From Sitta carolinensis (taxonomy: Eukaryota; Chordata; Aves; Passeriformes; Sittidae): a DNA stretch of 64,000 nucleotides. Numbering within the stretch: position 1 is the stretch's first letter; each line of letters starts with the position of its first letter. Made by a program: the position numbers and the translations under genes. The stretch covers positions 80,912,743-80,976,742 of the forward strand of contig CM063283.1 of the NCBI GenBank assembly GCA_032173965.1. The letters run 5' to 3'. Below are positions 24,276-37,100 of this stretch, one piece after another. The notes beneath the pieces were generated by a model, which had not been told where the DNA came from, did not search any database, and was given only the letters and a program-made list of their open reading frames with translations.

Positions 24276-25956
24276 GCATTCAAGTACTCTCAACTATTTG
24301 TACAATAGTTTATATATGAAAATTAATTTATTTGGATCTCCTGATTACTTTTAAATATTGGCTGATTCCACAGGTGCAATAGTTTCTTTTTTCTTCTCTT
24401 TCCATTTTTTAAATTTAATTTTATTAATTTCTTTTCTCCTCCTGGACAAATTCAAAAACCTCAATCATGTCAGACATGCCTGGATAGTTATACTACTACT
24501 TTACCTTGTCTTTGCAGATGAATAGGGCCTTTTCTTCTGCTTAGTATGAAAGATTCAGGTCTCAAATACAGCTTGGGGGTATCCTCAGCAGAGGCAATGG
24601 TAAGTGCCTCTGTGTCTGTCTATTTGCATCTAATATAGAAAGGTAGAACCTTCTCCTTAATCCTGTTACAAAATAATTTTTCCTGCCAAACTGAGAGCTG
24701 CTTCATTCAACTCAGCTGAGATGTCATGCATTTATTCAACTCACAAACACAGATCTAACTTCCACTACTCACTCACCCAGCAGCAAAAGCTGCCCTGGGA
24801 GCAGACTCACTGCCTCTGCACAGGCCATTAGGCATTTCATCTGCACACTCTCTGAACTGGCTGTGCTAGTCCAAAAAACACTTTTAGTGAACTCATGGGT
24901 AGAGAGATACACACTATGAAAGCACTATGAAAACTGAACATGTTAGCAAAGAACATGGAAGCCACAAAAGATGATTCAGATGAAATGCAAGTCATTTCAG
25001 TCCCAGTACACGACTCATCCTAACTTCACAGAGCTATTTAGGCAGTAGCAGAGTCTGTAGGCTTTTGAATCACCACGGGTAAATCTTCATGCCAAATGTT
25101 CTGCCAGCACATATAACCCCAGAGCAGCTAAATGGCATGTCTCAGAATCACAGAAACACAGAATAACTAGGCTGGAAGAGACTTTCAAGATCATCAAGTC
25201 CAACCCATTCCCTAACACCTCAACTAGACTATGGCACTAAGTGCCATACCTAGTCTTTTTTTAACACATGCAGGGATGGTGACTCCACCACTTCCCTGCA
25301 CAGGCTATTTCAGTCTTTCAATGAAAAACTTTTTCTTAATATCCAAGCTATATTTCCCTTAGAGCAGCTTAGGACTGTGTCCTCTCATTCTGTCAGTTGC
25401 TGCCCGGTGAAAGAGACCAACCCCCACCTGGCTACAGCCACCTTTCAGGGAATTGTAGAGAGTGATAAGGTCATCTCTGAGTCGCCTTTTCTCCAGGCCA
25501 AACAACCCCAGCTCCCTCAGGCGTTCCTCACAGGGCTTGTGCTCCAAGCCCCTCACCAGCCTTGTTGCCTCCTCTGGACACACTCAAGTGTCTCCACGTC
25601 CTTCCCAGACTGAGGGACCCAGAACTGGACACAGCACTCAAGGTTCAGCCTCACCAGTGCCCAGTGCAGGGGAAGAATGATCTCCCTGCTCCTGCTGGCC
25701 ACACCATTCCTGATACAGGCATGGGGCCATTGGCCTTCTTGGCCACCTGGGCACACTGCTGGCTCATGTTCAGCCAGCTGTCGACCAGCACCCCCAGGGC
25801 CCATTCTGCCTGGGCACTGTCCAGCTACACCTCCCCGGTTGCAGGGGACATTGCACAAGGTTATTGTGGCCAGAATTCTCACCCATAGGCATTCAACTCC
25901 ATCATCATTAGTTTCAATACCTATGGCATCAAAAGCCTCCCTAATACAAAGGGCCA

Positions 25957-26810
25957 TGGACGCAGTGCCAGAGTAAATTTCCCAGCCAGCCCTTCCTGGT
26001 CTGTGCCGAGTTTGGCTGCTCCCTGCCCACGCTGGGTTAGGATAGCGGTTCAGCAAGGGCTCCTAAAGCCCCAGCAGCAAGGCTGCTTTCCACAGCACCA
26101 GCTGTAAAAGGTTTCAAGGATTGGAACAAGAATCAGGGAGGGGTCTCCAGTTTGGCTCCACAAGCATTTACTGTCCCAGGAGGGTCAGGGACGGAAGCCC
26201 CCTGGACAGGGCTGTGCAGGGGTTTGTACACAGGGGAGGTCTCAGGGGCGGATACAAATGAGGCAGGGAGAGGGGAGGAGCACAAGGCACGATTGACAGT
26301 ACATTCCACCAATGAGGGAGGGAGAGGGGAGGAGCACAAGGCAGGATTGACAGTACATTCCACCAGTGAGGGAGGGAGAGGGGAGGAGCACAAGGCAGGA
26401 CTGACAGTACATTCTACCAATGAGGGAGGGAGAGGGGAGGAGCACAAGGCAGGATTGACAGTACATTCCACCAATGAGGGAGCACATGGGAGGGACATGG
26501 CTCACGTGGGCCAATGGAACATCAAGGATTAGGGGATTTCCAAAGGGGAGGAATCATCAGGGATTGGCCCAAGGAGGGATTGACAAGAAAGGTACTGGAA
26601 CCAGGGGCAGGGATATAATGACAGACAGGGAAAGGGGCAGGAATGAAGGGAGTGGAATACCAGAGAAGGCAACTTGGGGGTGGATACAACACAGGGACAA
26701 ACCAGCTGGGGAAGAAAATAAGAGTACATAGGAACATACCAAATAACAATGAAACTGTCAATTACAAAATAATACAAGGAACAAGGAATAAAAATAAACA
26801 CACCACAACA
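25957..26810. mobile_element. LTR-like insertion nested in CR1
   Basis: An 854-bp segment with TG...CA termini (TGGACGCAG on the left, CACCACAACA on the right). It is flanked by GGCCA and AGCCA, a near-perfect 5-bp target-site duplication, and interrupts the CR1 endonuclease frame. It contains the 54-bp minisatellite. Orientation is not resolved: AATAAA words near the right end suggest plus, but no clear promoter supports this. Another kind of insertion cannot be excluded. Confidence 0.55.
26262..26477. repeat. 54-bp minisatellite, four copies
   Basis: Four head-to-tail copies of a 54-bp unit start at 26262, 26316, 26370 and 26424. Each reads GG[C/G]AGGGAGAGGGGAGGAG, then CACAAGGCA, then TTGACAGTACATTC, with one to three differences between copies. 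A partial fifth unit follows. Since 54 is a multiple of three, reading frames stay open on both strands (GRGEEHKAGLTVHS on plus). These are repeat artefacts, not evidence for a protein. Confidence 0.95.
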
Positions 26811-27030
26811 AGCCACCCCTCCACCTCTTCTCCCTTTCCTGTCTCTTCTGAAGAGCTTGTAGCCATCCAGTGCAGTGCTCCAGCTGTGTGTCATCCCACC
26901 ACATTTCCATGATGGCGACTACGTCACAGCTTTGCTGCTGCACCATGGCCACCAGCTGTTCTTGTTTGTTACCCATGCTGTGTGCATTGTTGTACAGGCA
27001 CCTCAGCTGGGCTACTGATTTCACCCCTAG
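26811..27030 (-). pseudogene. CR1 ORF2 endonuclease fragment (N-terminal)
   Basis: The minus-strand translation has LRCLYNNAHSMGNKQEQL, then DVVAIMEMWWDD, the start of the CR1 apurinic-like endonuclease. The Asn and Glu of the active-site blocks are retained. A frame change near 26890 leads to LDGYKLFRRDRKGRRGGGVA, after which the nested insertion begins. It is not functional. Confidence 0.85.
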
Positions 27031-27091
27031 CTCAGGCTTACCACGCTTTGGCCTGCTCTGGAGAGCCCAGCTGCATCCCCTTCCCCCTTCA

Positions 27092-27520
27092 AATCTTGTG
27101 TAAAGCCAGCTCAATGAGTTCTTCCAGTTCATGAGCTAAAATCCTTCTGCCCTTATCAGAGAGATGGAGACTATCCAGTTCCAGCAGGCCAGGTGCCATA
27201 AAAGTTGTTTTGTGACCAAAAAACCGAAGATTCTGCCAATGACACCAACCCTTGAGCCACTTGCTGACAATGTCGGCTTTCCTGTTCCTTTCATTGTTTT
27301 TCTCTGCCACCAAAGGGACTGAGCAGAACACTACCTGTGCTCCTACCCTATGAACTACTTCACCCAGTGCCCTAAAGTCCCTTTTAATTGCCCTGACACT
27401 CCTCTTCCCAATCTCATCACCTCCAGCCTGGAGTATCAGCAGTGGGTAATAATCAGAGGGCTGAATCAGTCCAGGGAGTCTCTCGGTGATATCCCTACCC
27501 AGGCCCCAGGGAGGCAGCAC
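27092..27520 (-). pseudogene. CR1 ORF1 esterase-like fragment, 143 codons open
   Basis: The frame is open for 143 residues and contains YYPLLILQAGGDEIGKR, then VHRVGAQVVFCSVP, then LDSLHLSDKGRRILAHEL. This is the SGNH/GDSL-like esterase domain carried by CR1 ORF1. The D-x-x-H catalytic pair is visible as DSLH. The N-terminal part of ORF1 is not apparent upstream, so this is a remnant that happens to stay open. Confidence 0.75.
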
Positions 27521-28586
27521 ACCTTCCTGTGGGATGGGTCCAGTCTACAAACGGGGCCCTCTGTTCCCCTCAGAAGGGGGTCAGTACTTATCTCAAGCTG
27601 AAACCTGTTTGACATTCATGGATTAGTCACCCAAACTGATGAAATCCCAGAGCATGACAGTTTCATTCCAAAACCTGGCCCACAAGAGAAGGAAGTGGTG
27701 ACCTGACCTTATAACAGATAATAGCCTGGTGGTTAGTGCTCTTGTTGGAGAAGATGGACACCTGGAGTGAAGCACTGTCCTGAGCCTGGCAGGGGAATCA
27801 CATGTGTGCCTCAGGTCTCCTCACTTATCACTCCTGCTCTGCAGGGCAAGTGCAAGACAGTCCCTCACAGACGAAGGAAAGATTTAGCTGTGCATGTGAG
27901 GACAGAGGTTGCAATTGTGAAACCCAACCTTACTTGAATTCCAAAAACAATTATATAAATAAGTGCCAAAATTCTGTTTGATTGTTCCCAAATTTATTGC
28001 AATGGTGATGAGAAAGCTTAATGTTTACTACTGACTGCTGTCAACCTCACTCTGCTGTGCCTACCTGTGTCTGTCCTAGCATTTTGCTGTGGTGATTCTG
28101 AACCTCTCTCAGTTGCAGATGGTGAGGGATTAAGATACTTTTGGTATGAGTTGCTCTATCTTTCAACATTACAATAAAAAACTTTCCTATAGTTTATTCA
28201 TTCAACAAAAGTAAAATTCAGGAAAATGTTTATTTCAAGGAAGATCACAGATCTCTCAATCTCCAAATGCTTGTACTGGTACAGCTATCAGTGGCTAACA
28301 GAGAAGAAATTAAGAGAGAAGGTTTACACTGTGTAGATGAGAAACAAATATCTGGTAGTAGACACATCTTTATTTTTTATCATTTGGAATCATAATTACT
28401 TAAGTAGCTTGCACTTGTGATGGGCTTTGTTTCTCCCAAAACTGATCCCATTGTCTTTGGATAGTAAAACATCAGAGGATGAATATTTAACAGCAAAATC
28501 TGTTTCATGTAAATTCTAGAAGTTCTTTTCACTGTAACTATTTCCATTATTTTGTTTATATTGTAACCCACACATTCTCACTCAGA

Positions 28587-29132
28587 CATAGAATCACATG
28601 ATTCTTTAGGTTGGAAAAGACCTCTAAGATCATCTGAGTCTAACCATTAACCCAGCCTGCCTAGTCCACCACTAAACCATGTCCCCAGATGTCACATCTA
28701 CGTGTCTTTTAAACACCTCCAGGGGTGGTTGACCCAACCATTTCCCTGGGAAGTCTGCTCCAATGCTTGACAACTCTTTAAAAGAAGAAATTTTTTCTAA
28801 CATTAATTTAAATCTCCCCTGGTACAACTTGAAGCATTTTCAACATTTTCTCTGATAATTTTGCTTGATACCTGGGAGAAGACGAAGTACTCTTGCCTTG
28901 CTACAGCCTCCTGTCAGGTAGCTGTAAAAAGCAATAAGGTCTTCCCTGAGCCTCCTTTTCTTCAGACTAAATGCCCCAAGTCCCTTAGCTGCTCCTCATC
29001 AGACTTTGCTCCAGATCCACCAGCAATATTGTTGCCCTCCTCTGGCCATGGTACAACACCTTAGTGTCTTTCTTGTCATGAGGGACCCAAAACAGAAGAA
29101 GGATTCAAGGTGAGGCCTCGTGAGTGCTGCAG
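28587..29132 (-). mobile_element. CR1 LINE 3' fragment
   Basis: The plus strand reads CATAGAATCACATGATTC, TTTAGGTTGGAAAAGACC, TCTAAGATCATC, AAACACCTCCAGGGGTGG and TTGTTGCCCTCCTCTGG, ending near a match to GTGAGTGCTGCAG. This is the CR1 3' portion in reverse. It is diverged and has no open coding frame. Confidence 0.85.
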
Positions 29133-32100
29133 AAAAAAACAGTGAGGTTTCTCAAAGTACTCACATGGGGCTTTCTGGGACCCCTTTGGTCTCATGTATG
29201 ATAAGATGCATGTGTCACTGCCTTTTCATGCATTTAAGTTGGATGTCTTGAGAAATACACACCAAGAATGCAATACAGAGTGTATCTTCCTACAAATATT
29301 AACTTTCTACCCTTCTGGCATTTTAGGTTAGGATTTTCTTCATTACATTTGAAAATATAACTAAATACTTCACTTTTAACAGCTTCAATCCAAGACAATA
29401 AGAAGCATACAGGTTTTAGAAATTAAAAGCATATCCATTTTTCAAATGTAGGATTGTTTAATTCATATCAGATGGTTTTCCTTAAAGTTAAAAAATAAAA
29501 ACTCACCTTTCAGAACATTATTGGAAATGTAATAAAAATAGCTTTCATAAATTTTTCTATATGGTAGCATTCATTTGTTTGATCTCTTACTAGAATGACT
29601 AACAGTTTGGTTTGGTATCACTTTAACCAATTCCAATCTAGCTTGAATATAGAGCCATACAAATTCTCTCTGTACAGGCATTAAAGATAGACTGGGTCCT
29701 TCAAAGGATATTTCATCTCATCCTAGAATAGCATTATAGGACAGCCGGACTGCCCGCAATGTGACTGTTTTTCACCATTGATCATAGGGCAGGCTTAGAT
29801 GTGAACAGTTAATTTTTTTGTGGGTTCAGGTGATATGACCCATTGTGGTGGTGCAGGAGGAAACAGCACTGGATTACATCTCCTGTTGGAAATCATGTGG
29901 AAAATTAATTGCTTTACAGCCTTCTAAGTATATTAGTTGTATTACTTACTAGCTTTGAGATAAGTGGAGACTTAGACAGGAATTGGGACATCTGAATTAC
30001 TGCTTTACCCCAGACCAAGAGAAAACTTCTGAAACACCTCTCCCACTCACCCCCACCTCCTTCAGTTTAGCTCATGTTGCAGAGCAGTCCTGGAATACAT
30101 GAACCAGGCTTCTTCCTGCTGTTGCAAAACTGTTTTGCTTGCTCCAGGACGACAGATAAGAAAGACTCTGCAATTGTTCCTGGGCATCCAGGCCTTGAAG
30201 ACCTAGTGTAAATCAGAGTCCCAAGAAATAACATCACAATATCATTGTGCAACGGCTTTTAGAAAGGTGAGCATGGATCCGCTGCACTCTGAAACAAACA
30301 GAAGGTAGAAGTCGCTAGAGGGAGCCCTGAATCATCATAGACTACCTCAAACGCACTGCCTTGGGCCTTCAGCGCTCAGATGTTGGAGCACTTTAATAGC
30401 ATCATAGAGTGTTACTGCCTCCAGTGCTCAGTAAAGAACAGGAGGGAATAAGACAGGAGTATGCAAGGCTTCTGCAAAATTCGGCATTCATTCCACATTC
30501 TGAAAAAATACAGACTTTTTAAAGATTTCCTCACGGAAAATCAGCTAGTGCGAATTCAGTGCATTGATTGGGAATAGAATTAGCTTTGCCTAGACCTTTT
30601 AAAAATGTCATCTTTAAGTAGCACCAGTGAGAGGGCATTCACCTTTCCCTTCTTCAAAGATCAAACACCAAAATGGGCACAAGTTGTCACTCTGAAAATA
30701 TATAGAACACAAGCACAACTCTCATACCCAGTGGCAATTCCCATCAGCCAGACTTCAACAAGTGCGACTTAGAGAAGCAAACTGGTCTGACTCTCTCTGT
30801 GTTTAAAGAGGGCTGTGTAAAAGAGAGCAAAGGCATGTTCCTGTAGTGTAACTGCAGATATGCATTCAATTTTCTGCTGTATTCTAAATTTAGTAAATAA
30901 CATAGCAGTTATAGTTTGTGGTTCTCTGTTACAAACTCTATAGAACTTGCAGCTCCTGGAAAAAACACAAGGATATGAGAGCTATGGAGATGGCCCCAGC
31001 TGCAAAAGAGGCTCTCTCAGTCAGCAGGGCCTTGCAGGGTTTAATTGCAACCTGGACAGAAAAACCCAGAAGCAGCTCACAAGGTGTTTCTTTCTAAAAA
31101 AAACATGGTGCAGTAGAGGGCATCAGACAACAAGAAATCCCATAGACCTTAATGAATCCTTGAAGTGCTAAAGCCCCAGTGAGGGGAATGGGAACTAGAG
31201 AGGTACAGATTGTGACTCTGTAATGCAGGTGGGAATTAGAAAGCAGACACTGAGAGAAGTAAAAGCAAACATCACTTCTGTGCACGCTGGCTGTAACCAC
31301 TCCAGCACGATAATGCTGTGGTGGGAGGGAGCAGAGAAGAGATCACCTATGGTGCTGTAACTTTCATCAGAGTTACTCCTCTAGCAATCCAACCTGAGCA
31401 TTGCAATTGATACCACCAACCCACCACAATACCTCCCTTCTCTCATAAGATACAAAAATGCAGGAAACTCTCTGTTAGTAAAGCAAGGTTGCTGTTGGGT
31501 AATGCCTCATGCTGTACCAAAACACTCAGTACAAGAGGAGTCACATAAGAAAAAAAATCAAGAAAGTAAGCATTAGCCAGCATGTAACCTTAATTTGTCC
31601 CTATGAGCGATGGCTAGGAAACAGGCAGCACTCAGAAGTGAAGCTGAATGACTCATTTTCTGAAAAAGAAAATTCAAGCCTCTTACCAGCATTTCCTCCC
31701 CACCCTAGAACTATTTCTCCCAGCGTGTGCAGAGACAACCAGCTGGCTGCAGCATGCACTCAGGGTTCCCATAAAGCGAAGAAATCAGCTCAGTTTCTAT
31801 TTCTACAACAAAGAACTGCTGCCCTGTAAGTACAGCGATTTTCTCTTTTTCTTGGTGGAAGTGAGGAGAGGTTTATTGGGAACTGTTATTTATAGTACCT
31901 TTCATGGGAGTTTCTCAGACTTGAAGGAGATCATTCCCATCCCTTGAGACACTGGTGGTTAGGCAGAAAGCATTTTAGCTGCGTCGCTGTGTTCCCCAGG
32001 CCGACCCTCATGCCCTGTGTGAATGTCAGAGTTGTGCAAACAGCAGGGGGAAGTGCAGCCTGAGACTCCATGACAAGCAGAGCATCCAGCTGCTTGGAAG

Positions 32101-34172
32101 CTCTGGCATGACGTGCTTTTCCTGTGGTGAGCTGTGGGACGTGCAGCTAGGGTACATTTCAGAACTGCCTTCAGAAAGGCTGCACAGTAGCAGCAGTCCT
32201 CGTGCTGAAAAAATCTGGAATCGTTTTAAGTCACCAGTCTATCAGCTGCCTGCTCTGAACATAACTTGACCAGGTACTGTATTCCTCCCTTACTATGTTG
32301 GGAAAAACACGAGAAAATGTTAATGACTATTTGGAAATTTTTTTTTTTCCTTCTGTATATAAAAACATCTCAAGGAAGTTTTTAAAATTCTTTTCCCTTT
32401 GCAACAACATTATCCTCATAAACACATAGCCTGCAGCTCTCACTTTGTACATAGTCTTGTATAAGTCTGTGTTTTCTTTTATCTGTATCAAGTCTACAAA
32501 ATAGGAATTTTTAAAAGAAATTTTCACAGACTGAACAGTACTGATTTGAGTGTTATTAACTGTGTGACTTTTCACTGAGTGTTGCCAAACTGATGCCACA
32601 AGTGCATACTGTTTTCAAGAAGAGCATATATGAGTACGTCTAAAAACATGAATATTTTCTCTTATGGGATTTTAGTATCTTGTAAGTATTTTGTTGAAAA
32701 GGTAAAGACTGATTAAAAACTTTGAATCAATACAGGAAAACAACTGATAAAATATGAAAGATATGCAAGTTCTACCCCTCAGGATTATTAAATTAGATGA
32801 AGAAAGGGCTAAAAACTAAATTACTTAAGCAGGGGGATTAAAAATGGGAGAGGGAGGGGAGAGTTTTCCTTTAAACCAAATTCAGTTTGGATAACAGAGG
32901 GGACTGTTTGCTTGCAATTTCTCTGCCTGGACCCCCATCACCTTTCACCAAGGAAATGGCTTGACAGGGATAAGACCAGCCAGCATAGTAAACTAGTAGC
33001 TGTTTTCTGTATATTGCTTGCTATTTTACAGGCAGCTTCTGGGGAAGCTCAGCCTCGAGCTCCAGGCTGTGCTTTAAATCAGTGTCTCTCTCCTGTGAAA
33101 CACAGGCAGTTATAGACAACCAACTGCACAATTTAATCTGATTATTTCCATCTCCCTTTTGCTTCAAATGTTTTGGAGTCTCGTAGGATGGAAGTGCTAG
33201 AGATGGCTGAGGTGCTCTCTTGTACTTTTCCTACAACTACTTAGGATGCAGCAAAGGTACAAACTCAAATGCAGGAAACTATCTCTAGATAGCAATATTG
33301 CATCAGCTCTGGTCCTTGTAAGCTTGTTTGGATGCCAGTTTTCTAAGAAGAGAAATTTAGTTTTTCCCATTGAAGCTTATAATGTTGATGTAAAAAGTGG
33401 AAGAACTATGAATATTAACTAAACTGCTTAATAGATAATTTCTGGAAAACAAAAATAAATAATAAATAAACATAATAAATAAAAATAAACATAATTAATA
33501 AAATTTATATGCTTGGGATAGTTCAGCCAGGCATGGAATAAATTTCAAAGAAGTCTATTTTAAAGCTTTAGTTTTAAGCTCACTCGGCCCATACTTCAAA
33601 GTCTTCAAATAGTTTATCTCACTGTCTGGACAGTGAAAGGAAAGGCCCCAGAGAAACCTCTTCATTCTCAGAGTAAAATAACAAGAGGTCATGAATTCTT
33701 CCAAGGAATTATAATTGTTGGAAAAAGATGACTAGAACTTCTACAACTAAAAATACCTCTTGCAAGCCTGAAACAAATCTTAGCACATTATGTGAAAAAT
33801 CCCAATGCTGCCACTGTCTATGATTATAGAAAAATTAATTATATTAAGGACTGGATTTTAAAACACTTTTTTTTTTTCCTTTCTGAACAGTATTTTTATA
33901 TAGACTATTCATGTAAGAAAATAGAATTATTTCATTATTTTGACACAGAATAATCCCTCTAATAAGTGAAGGGCTAGCAATAAAACTAACATTAATGCCT
34001 TTACTCTTCTTCATTTGGGGTCTGATCTGATAAGCACTGGAGCAAATAAAAAAGAATGTTAACAGGCTTTGAGTAGGTTTTTGATCTATTTTTATTGCAG
34101 TTACTACTAGGAAGATGTAACTATGACAAAGTACTTTCGGTTCTGCAGGATTTGAACACTCCAAATGCAGAA

Positions 34173-34198
34173 ATGATTTGGCAACTAAAATCTCATCG
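34173..34198 (+). CDS. ARSD: ARSD-like exon 1: start codon and signal segment
   Basis: ATG at 34173 begins MIWQLKSH, and two bases remain before the donor GTAAGA. They complete the arginine codon with the first base of exon 2, so the phase matches. An acceptor-like TTCGGTTCTGCAG ends at 34148, suggesting a coding-plus-leader exon from 34149 and an untranslated exon further upstream. It is short, so it rests on phase and splice signals. Confidence 0.65.
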
Positions 34199-37100
34199 GT
34201 AAGAAAAAAATAATGAGTTACTGTTGTATTATACTAGATCTAAAGCGAGTGAAGATTAATGATGATATAATAGTGTGTGATAAAAAAGTAGCATTGTTTA
34301 TCTCACCATGTAATTTTTGTTTGCTTTTCTTGTTATTAACTTTTTCACAACCCAGAAATCCCGGTTCGGGCAAACACAATATCAGAGGAAGTTGATCCCA
34401 TTCTCAACTTCCCAGAACTCTTTATAAACATCCAAAGCAATGGAGCAAAATCACTTGTATGCCATCTGCTACACATAAATTCCCATGTGAGACTGCTCAC
34501 AGGAAACTTGGAAACAATCAGGAAAGGAGGTTTTAAAGTTATGGTCCTGACATTTTCCTCTTCATTACAGCAGTTTGGGTAAATGATAAACACTTGGCAC
34601 ACTGTCCGTGTCTGGACAGAGTGGTCTGGTCTTCAGCCAAGCTTACTTTGGAGGGTCTCTGGCCACATGCAGAGGGAGTGAGGAATGCCCAGGTCACTGG
34701 CTTCTTTCCCTCTTCTGTGTTTCAGGTCACCCGTGGTTACACCCCTGATTTTCGGTCTGCTGCTAGCACCATTCACACAGCCTTCCACCATCACACAGCC
34801 CAACTTCGTCCTGTTGCTGGCTGATGATCTCGGCATAGGGGATGTGGGTTGCTATGGGAATGATACTATCAGGTAAGAAAAATGACCTTAAAGATGAACA
34901 GAGCTGGTGTGATATTTAATGTCAACCTGAAATCCTCTACCCAGGATTATCTGATAGCCTGAAGGGCATTCCCAGGGCCAGCTCTGCTGTGTGGTGCTGT
35001 TTTACTGTGGGAGTAGGATGATCATTCTTGTGTATTCCTTAATTGCCTAACATTTAAAAACCAGCTATACCCAAGATAGAAGTATTATTCCCTCTTTCAA
35101 CACACAGGCCTCATTGCCTCATTACCTCATTTTAACTCTATGTTACTGTTTTTTCCCAGTCTCACATCTAAATACAGTTAAATTACTGCAATGAGCAATG
35201 TTACCAGGAAGTATTCTTTTCAGCCTTAAGGACATAGAATTTGCCTTGTCTTTGAAAATTGTGCCACAGTATTGCCTGCTGGCTTGTAATGTGTTTGAAC
35301 AAAACCAAATTTGCTACCATCCCTCCCCTTATCCAGCAAAGGATAACCTGAAAGGCTCCAGTCAGCAAGTTCCTGACAGGCAGCTGGTGATCACAGGTGG
35401 CTGATAGGGTTCTGCAAAGCCAGGCCTCCACAGCATCATCCCCAAGGCATGGATTTTCTTTTCACACATTCAGGATGTACTAGCAGGGTAACTAAGTATC
35501 TGGTCTCTCTTAGCAGCTGGTTCTCTGCAGTGCAAAGAATGGCAGAATTTTGAAATAACAGTTTGGGAAGCAGACTCAGTTCTCCTTTGAAGAGGAATTT
35601 TTATCAGCTGAGATGGCAATTGAGCTGAAGGGTGGAACTACACCCTCTGCCAAGTTACCCCGGGCTGCACCTCTGGGGAAAAGCTGTAGAGGATAAGAAA
35701 ACTTGTTGCGGATTTTGTTTCCTGTCAGCATGTCTTTGAGAGAGGAATCCATAAATTTGTACTTTGCGAGTACAAAGCAACAAAACATCAAGGATCTTTC
35801 AAAATCCTACTGAAGGTTTTGCCTGCTTGTGAACACCATTGAATTAACAATTGCAAAACCAAAATTGTAAAACTGAAGCACAATCTAATTTAAAATAGAA
35901 GAAGGCACATCTTGAATTGGAAGAGGGGGATATTGTATTCTGAAGTGCAATTCTTGTCTGTAACTATTGTGCTAGACAAACTTGTTTTTGTTGGTTGCCA
36001 GTTGCTTGCAAAATGCCCTCTTCTCACGTACTTACTCACCCTGTGGCTTAATTCGTGTTTCCATGAGAGATTTCCATTACGGTGTGAAAACATGCAGGAT
36101 TTCTTTCCATTTTTCTCCTTTTCCCTTCATTACAAATGTCACGAGAAGTACCGTGTTGGCTTCCTTATCTGTACTGTAAGTCACGTAGCATCTGGTCTAG
36201 TCAAGCACTGTCACCCTGTGGCAAGAAAATTAGCATTGCACTGATACGCTGAGGCTGATACCCTGCCTCTCTTTAAGAAGCTCGTGTAGGAAAGGCAGCT
36301 CTGCAAGAATGAAAGGTCTTTGCTGTGAGGGTGGTGAGGCACTGGAGCATGTTGTCTGGAGAGCTTGTCGATGCTTGGAACACTTGGAACACTTGGAACA
36401 CTTTGAACACTTGGAAGTGTTCAAAGCAAGGTAGGATGGAGCTCTGAGCAAACTCATCTAGTGGAAAGTGTTCCTGCCCATGACAATGGTGTTGGAACTT
36501 TGTGATCTTTAAGGTCCCTTCCAGCCCAAACCATCCTGCAATTCTGATTTCTGCCAGACTCTTCATACCATCGGTCATGGGAAAAAAAAAAACAAAACAA
36601 AAAAAAAAAAAGAAATGAATCCAGATACTGACTTTTAATAAAGAAAGAAAAAGAGAAATATTCCCACATCACTTGAGAAAATTAAAATAAATTACTAAAA
36701 TATCTCCTGGACATCTTCAAATAGGCAAAACTTCCAAAAATAAAAATAATCATAAAATTTCTCATTCCCTTGAATGACTCTCTGGCTGATATCTGGTGGC
36801 ATTGGTTGCATTTTTAGGACCCCGAACATCGATCGCCTGGCAAAGGAAGGAGTGAAGCTGACCCAACACATTGCTGCAGCTCCACTTTGCACCCCCAGCA
36901 GAGCAGCTTTCCTCACTGGCAGATATCCCCTCCGATCAGGTTTGCCTTGCAAAGCCACGCTCCCTTTAAACATTGCTTTATTGCTGGAGAGAACAATGTC
37001 ATACACTGGGCACAGAAGAAATGAGGGTGTGCAAACAGGGGGGTCACAGACACGCCATCCCTTACTGAGACACATGAGATGTCAGATAGGCTAAGTATCC

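Larger units (their letters stand above)
25143..27600 (-). mobile_element. CR1 LINE copy, internally deleted and split by a nested insertion
   Basis: Read on the minus strand from about 27600, the order is as follows. First comes an ORF1 esterase-like domain (27520-27092), then the start of the ORF2 endonuclease (about 27030-26811). A nested insertion (26810-25957) interrupts it. The endonuclease then resumes as [10 protein letters not shown] and VECLWVRI (25955-25860). A large internal deletion joins this to the 3' region ending AGAATCACAGAAACACAG (to 25143). The two endonuclease pieces flanking the insertion are adjacent in an intact CR1, which shows that this is one element. The 5' boundary is approximate. 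Confidence 0.8.

Noticed and set aside
26152..26532. Open frames of about 120 codons on both strands with 18-residue repeats
   Set aside because: They arise because the 54-bp minisatellite is divisible by three and lacks stops; no start context or similarity.
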